A stretch of 64,000 nt of DNA from Sporosarcina aquimarina (GTDB taxonomy: Bacteria; Bacillota; Bacilli; Bacillales_A; Planococcaceae), in assembly GCF_023715615.1 (NCBI RefSeq), contig NZ_JAMBOM010000001.1, positions 248,001 to 312,000 of the forward strand. Direction: 5' to 3'. The notes beneath the pieces were generated by a model that made no database searches, was not told where the DNA came from, and was given only the letters and a program-made list of their open reading frames with translations. Every line of letters starts with the position of its first letter. Position 1 is the first letter of the stretch. Below, piece after piece: positions 59,046-64,000 of the stretch. A program made the translations under genes and the position numbers.

Positions 59046-59531
59046 TTATTTTGCATTATTTAGCTGCCCGCGCAATTTCCTCAACAAACGCTCCCTCCTT
59101 TTCTTTACTCCAGCAACAGAAATACCAATATGAGTAGCGCAAACCGATTGCGAAACACGGTCTGAATAAAGTAAAATCACGAGTTCACGTTCATCAGACG
59201 TTAGCTCAGCCAATAAGTCCTCTAAACCTTCAAGAGTTTCTTCGCTTTGTGGGTTTGCCCCGACGAGTTCTAAGATGTCATCTTCCGCTGGTACATGATT
59301 AGTGCTGAAACGGGCTTCACGTTTCAGCTCATCAAGCATCGCCCCGTAAATCGAACGGTATGCATAAGGCGCAAAGTCTCCTTTCGTTTCATCGAACCGC
59401 AGCCAAGCTTGCCAGAGGGCAACTCGTCCAGCCTGGCGAAAGTGTTCAAAATCCCGATAGATGTGCAATTTTCGAATAACTGCAGATAGCATAGGTGTGT
59501 ATTGTTCAAGTACTTCTTCATATGATTTCAA
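59046..59531 (-). CDS. Sigma-70 family RNA polymerase sigma factor
   Basis: A 161-residue protein with sigma region 2 (residues about 8-75: HFRQAGRVALWQAWLRFDET, then YAYRSIYGAMLDELKRE) and region 4 (about 100-155: LTSDERELVILLYSDRVSQS, then GISVAGVKKRRERLLRK). Regions 1 and 3 are absent, as in ECF-type or SigH/ComX-like competence sigma factors. It starts with TTG with AAAGG about 9 bases upstream. No anti-sigma gene is beside it. It is divergent from comK across 730 bases, so a regulatory link with competence is possible but unproven. Confidence 0.85.
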   Translation of the reverse strand: MKSYEEVLEQYTPMLSAVIRKLHIYRDFEHFRQAGRVALWQAWLRFDETKGDFAPYAYRSIYGAMLDELKREARFSTNHVPAEDDILELVGANPQSEETLEGLEDLLAELTSDERELVILLYSDRVSQSVCATHIGISVAGVKKRRERLLRKLRGQLNNAK

Positions 59532-60123
59532 TTCAATCAGCCTTTACGGCCGTGCACGACGCGTTGTATTCCCTGGGTGACTTCATCATAGAGGGGGAGG
59601 CAGAAGAAAACGAATCATGGTTTTAGGAGTTTTGAATAGGTAAATCTCGAAGAAATGTACAAAGAATTTATAGTTTCGCTTAGATGTCTTTGAAGAATAG
59701 AAGTTTTGTAGTACTTCTCCTGTTGTACAGTTATTTTAATGTAGAAACAAACGATTTGTGTATGAATTATGAACTATTTAGGTTTCATTCGACCAAAATA
59801 GTTAATAATACTGTAAATACTCCTATATATTGCAAATTATCTATTGCTATTCACTTAAGTTGTAATATAATAAAATTAATTGAGTAAATTCTGTTAATTT
59901 TAGATGGATTGCATTATTTAGTTAATGTGCTAAGCCTAAATGGTATACAAGTTAGAACGATTCAACATTCAAAATATAGATTATATAGAAATGTATGGAT
60001 AACAACAGCATTGAGGACTTATAAAGAGATGGGATATTCTTAATCTATTTACGCAGTATAAGCGTAGGAAATGCAAAGAGTTGCTTATTTTAAGGAGGTG
60101 AGGAGAGGGTGAAAATGCAGCAC
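59532..60123. other. AT-rich intergenic region without a convincing gene
   Basis: Several short frames occur, none with a proper ribosome site or family signature. Near 60089 a strong AAGGAGGTGAGGAGAGG precedes GTGAAAATGCAGCAC, a ten-codon frame that ends inside the hairpin described next. Confidence 0.5.
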
Positions 60124-60225
60124 AAAAAAAGCCTCAAGTGATAATAGTCCAGGAAGACGGTATCACTTAAGGCGGTGCAGCTGGGGGTACCAGCTTATAA
60201 GCTAGTATACCCTTTTTAAACGAAA
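60091..60225 (-). ncRNA. Candidate small antisense RNA / type I toxin-antitoxin remnant
   Basis: On the reverse strand a TATACT -10 element lies near 60205-60210. About 35-80 bases later comes a perfect terminator: GCCTTAAGTGAT pairing with ATCACTTGAGGC, then TTTTTTT (60124-60173). On the plus strand the same DNA starts with a very strong Shine-Dalgarno and a ten-codon frame. Short toxin gene, strong ribosome site and an opposing terminated small RNA are the layout of Bacillus type I systems. The toxin body is not visible, so this may be a solo RNA or a decayed locus. Confidence 0.35.
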
Positions 60226-60259
60226 AATAAAGTGAAATCCAAAAAAAGGGGACAATATT

Positions 60260-60808
60260 TTGAAAACAAAAAACAAGTACATCATTACAACCGAGACAAG
60301 CTTGATTTTTCCTTACTTTAATGAGTGTGGTCGTTTGCTCTCGATGATTTTGGAAGGCGATCAGATTTTAATTGTCAATGAGACGCCTACGGAGATTGTC
60401 GATTTTAATTTGCGTCGTGCGGGTTCCAGTTTGAAAGGAGCCATAGAAGGAGCAAATGAGATCTTAGGGAGCCGCACCTATTCGCCTGTTGCGATTAGTA
60501 AGAAACATGGTATTTACATGACTCCTACTTGTTCTCCAAAAGATCCGGAGTGTACTTGGGTGGCAATTGAACACGTGAAAGAATATGTGGAAAATGATGA
60601 CGGCCAAGTATCAGTTACCTTGAATAATGGCAGTCGCGTCGATTTGCCCATCAGTTATAATATATTTGAGAATCGATATCTGCGTACATGTAAACTGCAG
60701 TACAGAATTGAAATGAATACAGAACAAGCCATGAAAGTGCGTGAAAAGTACACGCAGTCTTATGTTATTAAAAGAAATGGAAAAGGGCTAAACTATTCAG
60801 AGGAGTAA
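60260..60808 (+). CDS. comK: Competence transcription factor ComK
   Basis: A 182-residue member of the ComK family, master activator of DNA-uptake genes. It shares with B. subtilis ComK the segment VKEYVENDDGQVSVTLNNG, the hallmark LPISYNIFENRYLRT (compare LPISYNSFENQVYRT), the Gly-Ser-Ser-x-x-G stretch GSSLKGAIEGANEI, and a Cys-x-W turn (CTWVAIEHV). It starts with TTG, AGGGG about 8 bases upstream. B. subtilis ComK is 192 residues, so length is normal. It binds AT-boxes before late competence genes such as ssbB (also in this window) and comM-type genes. Regulation of comK itself is not evident here. Confidence 0.9.
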   Translation: MKTKNKYIITTETSLIFPYFNECGRLLSMILEGDQILIVNETPTEIVDFNLRRAGSSLKGAIEGANEILGSRTYSPVAISKKHGIYMTPTCSPKDPECTWVAIEHVKEYVENDDGQVSVTLNNGSRVDLPISYNIFENRYLRTCKLQYRIEMNTEQAMKVREKYTQSYVIKRNGKGLNYSEE

Positions 60809-60980
60809 GTAAGGAGGAAGTTTTGTAAAGATTTCATAAAGAGTAGATCTCTCATCTGTAAGTTGGCTAAGGGACCTTTTTAGTTGTTGGGGATATATGA
60901 GTATGACCAGTGTTTAGGTTTGTGTTCATCTCATAGTATATGAGAGATACTGAATATAAATATCCAGATTGAACTACTAT
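60809..60980. other. Spacer after comK
   Basis: No gene. GTAAGGAGGAAG at 60808-60820 has a good ribosome site, but the only start at proper spacing is followed at once by a stop. Confidence 0.5.
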
Positions 60981-61022
60981 AAAAACGAGACCAGCTTTGA
61001 AAATGGCTGCTCTCGTTTTTTT
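60981..61022. terminator. Terminator after comK
   Basis: AAAAACGAGA and TCTCGTTTTT form a stem with inner pairs CAGC/GCTG, followed by TT. Confidence 0.8.
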
Positions 61023-61156
61023 GTTGTAGGGTAAAATGGATTAAAATAAATGTCGAATTAAAGCATAAAGAACTATCAATAACTGAACTTTAGGAGTACA
61101 CTGGAAATGGATTGAGAGGGACTAAAGAAAGGTGTTTCTCAATCTAATAAGAGTCG

Positions 61157-61240
61157 ATGAAAAAGGCAAAACCATTGAAAAGTGGTGACGCAAAACTGAA
61201 GGGACTAAGGGATACTTCCTATGTCAGCCAGTTGTCGAAA
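61157..61240 (+). promoter_or_regulatory. Cyclic-di-GMP-I (GEMM) riboswitch
   Basis: The conserved aptamer bases are visible in order: AAAGGCAAAACC, GTGGTGACGCAAA, CTGAAGGGACTAAGG, a variable loop, CCTATGTCAGCCAGTTGTCG. This matches the GEMM core (ACGCAAA, then GGGNCTAAGG, then CAGCC), with closing pairs GGCAAAAC and GTTGTC. It ends 58 bases before the DUF5667 gene. A CAACTGG-like alternative pairing with downstream sequence cannot be judged by eye, so ON versus OFF is unknown. Confidence 0.9.
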
Positions 61241-61298
61241 TGCATTTTTTCACTCCTGATTTCTCTACAGGAAAAGATTCAAAAAAGGAGAGAGTTCG

Positions 61299-62990
61299 AT
61301 GAAGAAATTTGCAAAGACTTTAGTGATGGTGGGAATTGTAGGTGTCACTGCTTTACTCACAACACCAGCTTTTGCTGCAGAAGAAAACACGGAAAAAGAA
61401 AATTCAGTAGGGGAGCAGGCTCAACAAGATCCTGGGATGACTCCTGAAAATACTTTTTACTTTCTAGACAAGTTTGGAGAGAAGTTCCATTTATTCGTTA
61501 CGAATAATGCAGAAAAGAAATCCAAGCTCTACTTAAACTATGCAGAAGAACGTCTGGCAGAGTCAGCAAAATTGACGGATGATGCGAAGGACAAATATAC
61601 AAAGGATTTAGTGACTGCTTATGTTGCGAATCTACAAAAAGCGCAAGAAAAGATAGCTGAGGTCATCGTTGACGAGAAAGTCGCAAGTGATGTGAAAAAT
61701 CGATTAGCCACTAAATTAGAAAAAGTGACTACTATTATTACTAGCGAATCTGTAGAGTCTTCATTAGACGAAAAGCAGCGATCATCTCTGGAAAACAAGA
61801 AACAAGAAGGATATCTTGTTGCGAATATGATGAAAGATATAGATCTTGATAAGGTGAAGGCGATGCGTGAACAGGGATTGCACTTTGGAGAGATTGTCAA
61901 AGTAATTGCATTTGCAGAAGAAAGTGGTAAGAGTGAGAGTGAAATTATCGAGTTGCTACAAGAAAAACATCAGAATTTCGGTACAATAGCCAAAAAATTA
62001 AATATTCAACAAGGTGACATTTGGAAGAAAGTGAATCTTGAGAAAGCAAAGGTTGCACAAAAAGCTTACGAGAAAGCAGTTTTATCTGGGAACCAATCGG
62101 ACATCGATCGAATCGGTAAAACAATAGATGGGATTTCTAATGAACAAATTGCCTTAGGAATTGATCAATCAGATCCGCATAACTTCAACGGTGTGGATAG
62201 AAAACTTGCGATTATCCAACAGAAAGCGGATGCCGGACTGATTCCTCAAGAAAAAGCGGATTGGATCAAACAAAAAATCCAAATGAATCAAGACAAAAAA
62301 TATACCGGTTTAAATGGAGATAAAAACGAAAATTCTCTGGCATCTAAAGGAAATAACGATAAGAGCCAGCAAAAAGCTGATAAAGAAGAAGCTAAAAAAA
62401 TAAAGAAAGAGTTAAAAGCTGATGAGAAGGCAGTAGAGAATACTAAGAAGAGTGAAGAGAAACAGCAAAAAGCTCAAGAGAAAGCAGCGGAAAAAGAAAA
62501 GAAAGAGCAAGAGAAAGCTTCAGGAAAAGTAAAGAAAGAGCAAGAGAAAACTGCAGAAAAAGAACAAAAAGTGAAAGACAAAGCTGCTGAGCAAGCGAAA
62601 AAAGAGCAAGAAAAGGCAGCAGAGGACGAAAGGAAAGCAAAAGACAAAGCTGCTGAGCAAGCGAAGAAAGAGCAAGAAAAGGCAGCAGAGAACGAGAGAA
62701 AAGCGAAAGAAAAAGCAGCAGAGCAAGCGAAGAAAGAGCAAGAAAAGGCAGCGGAGAACGAAAGAAAGGCGAAAGAAAAAGCAGCAGAGCAAGCGAAGAA
62801 AGAGCAAGAAAAGGCAGCGGAGAACGAAAGAAAAGCGAAAGAAAAAGCAGCAGAGCAAGCGAAGAAAGAGCAAGAAAAGGCAGCAGAGAACGAAAGAAAA
62901 GCGAAAGAAAAAGCTGCAGAGCAAGTGAGGAAAGAACAGGAAAAAGCAGCAAAAGAGAAGGAAAAACAATCTGGGAAATCTGATGATTAA
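61299..62990 (+). CDS. Exported DUF5667 protein with a long charged helical repeat tail
   Basis: A 563-residue exported protein. Signal peptide residues 1-27 (ending AFA). A DUF5667 domain covers about 40-150 (MTPENTFYFLDKFGEKFHLF). A helical middle region follows to about 345. From about 350 to the end is an almost pure Lys/Glu/Ala/Gln single-helix or coiled-coil tail, including about five tandem 22-residue units (KEQEKAAENERKAKEKAAEQ, then AK; 66 bp each). The tail has no membrane anchor or LPXTG. AAAGGAG lies 9 bases before the ATG. The gene is controlled by the c-di-GMP riboswitch upstream, which fits a matrix, wall or surface-attachment role. Confidence 0.88.
   Translation: MKKFAKTLVMVGIVGVTALLTTPAFAAEENTEKENSVGEQAQQDPGMTPENTFYFLDKFGEKFHLFVTNNAEKKSKLYLNYAEERLAESAKLTDDAKDKYTKDLVTAYVANLQKAQEKIAEVIVDEKVASDVKNRLATKLEKVTTIITSESVESSLDEKQRSSLENKKQEGYLVANMMKDIDLDKVKAMREQGLHFGEIVKVIAFAEESGKSESEIIELLQEKHQNFGTIAKKLNIQQGDIWKKVNLEKAKVAQKAYEKAVLSGNQSDIDRIGKTIDGISNEQIALGIDQSDPHNFNGVDRKLAIIQQKADAGLIPQEKADWIKQKIQMNQDKKYTGLNGDKNENSLASKGNNDKSQQKADKEEAKKIKKELKADEKAVENTKKSEEKQQKAQEKAAEKEKKEQEKASGKVKKEQEKTAEKEQKVKDKAAEQAKKEQEKAAEDERKAKDKAAEQAKKEQEKAAENERKAKEKAAEQAKKEQEKAAENERKAKEKAAEQAKKEQEKAAENERKAKEKAAEQAKKEQEKAAENERKAKEKAAEQVRKEQEKAAKEKEKQSGKSDD
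62578..62950 (+). repeat. 66-bp tandem repeat inside the DUF5667 gene
   Basis: About five and a half near-identical copies, encoding the 22-residue unit AENERKAKEKAAEQAKKEQE. DNA identity between the central copies is very high, so copy number should vary between strains. Confidence 0.9.
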
Positions 62991-63084
62991 GGTCGGTTTC
63001 ATATACGGGTCCTGAAAACTTGAATATACTTAGGACCAATTAGATTCAAAGAAAGAGTTGAAATGTCAGCTGAATGAATAGAAG

Positions 63085-63120
63085 AGTCCAATCATTAAGA
63101 ATCAGTGATTGGACTTTTCT
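63085..63120. terminator. Terminator after the DUF5667 gene
   Basis: AGTCCAATCA and TGATTGGACT arms are followed by TTTTCTG; it can also serve the convergent TPR gene. Confidence 0.85.
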
Positions 63121-63229
63121 GTGTTTAAATAAAAAAATAAAAGTATTAGTCCGATTGTAGGGGACGCTTTGAACTTCGAGGCTGACACTTTGACAATCCC
63201 TCAGAGTAACAATTCCCATAAATGTGATT

Positions 63230-64000
63230 TTACTTCACCATTTCAACGATTTTATCCTGCTTCATATAATTCATATTAATCAACCGCTCCGCCACTTCCA
63301 ACGCTTTATCAGGATTTCCTTTATCCGTATAATAGTTGAACAAATCACGATCGTAAGTTTGCGCAGTTAATGTATACCCATGTGACTTTAAATAAGGTAA
63401 AACCTTGTCAAATAAGAACGCATGGTAGTCGTCTTTCTGTTGAAATGCGGAATATCGATGCAGCGTGAAGATGAGTTGATACAAGGTTTCATTGCATTGA
63501 TCGGCAATGGCTAGACCTTCTTCGATAATCTCTATGAGTTCTTCCTGACGTAAAAAGTTGCCTATAAGTGCGCTACGCGTGTACCCCTCTAGGGATAATA
63601 AGTAGAGTGGGGAATCATTGTCTTTCAGAGCCATGGAATCTTTATAGAGCTGTCCAGCAGTCTCGTAATTCTGTCTTCTGAAATGTTCGTAAGCAAAGTT
63701 ATGCAATACCTTCGCTTTCTTCTCTACAGAGTTACAAAGATCACATAGTGTAATCAAGTTTTCATATTGTTCGATCGTATCGTTGAAATTGCGATACTGA
63801 TCGGACTCAACTTGGATGAGCATCAGATTTTCTGTGTCAATGATACGGAGAAATTGATTGGTCTTTTTAAAGTGGTTTAATGCTTTTTCTGCATAGTGAT
63901 ACGCTAGAACTGGTGAATGGACATTTTGATAGGCCACTGCCAAATCGTAGTAGATAGAAGGATTAGAATAGAATTTGAAATCAACCGTATTGAAAATATC
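63230..64000 (-). CDS. TPR-containing regulator (RNPP/PlcR-like), N-terminal part beyond the window
   Basis: The C-terminal 257 residues of a helical tetratricopeptide protein; the frame is open to base 64000, so the start lies outside. The repeats are clear: AYHYAEKALNHFKKTN, YENLITLCDLCNSVEKKAKV, YETAGQLYKDSMAL, LALEVAERLINMN-like ends. Proteins of this size and shape in Bacillales are usually XRE-TPR peptide-sensing regulators (RNPP family) with an HTH domain at the missing N-terminus, or Rap-like phosphatases. No HTH is visible in the window. The gene's last 240 bases downstream hold the shared terminator. Confidence 0.7.
   Translation of the reverse strand, partial: DIFNTVDFKFYSNPSIYYDLAVAYQNVHSPVLAYHYAEKALNHFKKTNQFLRIIDTENLMLIQVESDQYRNFNDTIEQYENLITLCDLCNSVEKKAKVLHNFAYEHFRRQNYETAGQLYKDSMALKDNDSPLYLLSLEGYTRSALIGNFLRQEELIEIIEEGLAIADQCNETLYQLIFTLHRYSAFQQKDDYHAFLFDKVLPYLKSHGYTLTAQTYDRDLFNYYTDKGNPDKALEVAERLINMNYMKQDKIVEMVK

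Noticed and set aside
59684..59887. 67-codon frame in the AT-rich gap before comK
   Set aside because: No ribosome site, skewed composition typical of random AT-rich DNA.
61157..61447. 96-codon frame starting MKKAKPLKSG
   Set aside because: It lies across the c-di-GMP aptamer and the start of the DUF5667 gene in another frame; the conserved bases are those of the riboswitch.

Overview
This window looks like a chromosomal segment of a low-to-mid GC Bacillales bacterium, most likely Planococcaceae (Sporosarcina-like). This is inferred from gene content, not from a database search. The left end follows the Bacillus subtilis order flhO-flhP-fabZ-ywpF-ssbB-ywqA-ywqB. The middle is packed with SLH-domain exported proteins and a csaB locus. 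ComK, a short sigma-70 factor, TTG/GTG starts and strong Shine-Dalgarno sites all fit Bacillales.

Layout. 1-9.9 kb: flagellar rod genes flhO/flhP, an EpuA-like membrane protein, fabZ, an acidic lipoprotein, ywpF, ssbB, and a two-gene minus-strand operon of a SWIM zinc-finger protein and an SNF2 helicase. 9.4-14.3 kb: an XRE regulator, an IDEAL-domain protein, a 36-residue membrane peptide, a YknW/YknX-like membrane protein and adaptor pair with no ABC transporter beside it, and a DnaQ-type exonuclease homologue with two altered catalytic residues. 14.4-24.7 kb: a giant subtilase with five Ig-like repeats between two 21-bp repeat arrays, an XRE/PLDNc/ABC-2 operon, and an intact exonuclease paralogue. 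24.7-28.7 kb: a NERD-domain gene bracketed by composite direct repeats, then yhdT-panF. 29-39.4 kb: five SLH or cell-wall exported enzymes (5'-nucleotidase, amidase, subtilase, NlpC/P60 peptidase, glucosaminidase). 39.6-49.7 kb: secondary cell-wall polymer genes (possible sugar epimerase-like protein, MurJ-type flippase, GT4, CsaB, TagA/WecG, UDP-ManNAc dehydrogenase, O-antigen-ligase-like protein). 50-52.6 kb: probable S-layer protein. 52.7-56.3 kb: a genomic graveyard with an ISL3 fragment carrying a decayed group II intron, and a broken comM. 56.5-64 kb: a pilin-like solenoid protein, a sigma factor, ComK, a cyclic-di-GMP-I riboswitch controlling a DUF5667 exported protein, and a TPR regulator cut by the window end.

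How it fits together. CsaB is known to pyruvylate the wall polymer that SLH domains bind. This one region therefore encodes the anchor (csaB and the polymer genes), the probable S-layer, and a set of SLH-anchored hydrolases and proteases that would work at the surface. Competence functions (ssbB, ComK, comM pseudogene) lie at both ends.

The most unusual feature is intergenic. At least eight tandem arrays of two families (a 21-bp family with core CCCGCTCGT, and a family of about 41 bp alternating GTGATCAAGC and ATCCGCTCAAGC) sit beside gene 3' ends, nearly all just past intrinsic terminators. They share a half-period of about 21 bp, all point the same way along the strand whatever the gene direction, and are associated with a dispersed element of about 100 bp. 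I do not recognise this system.
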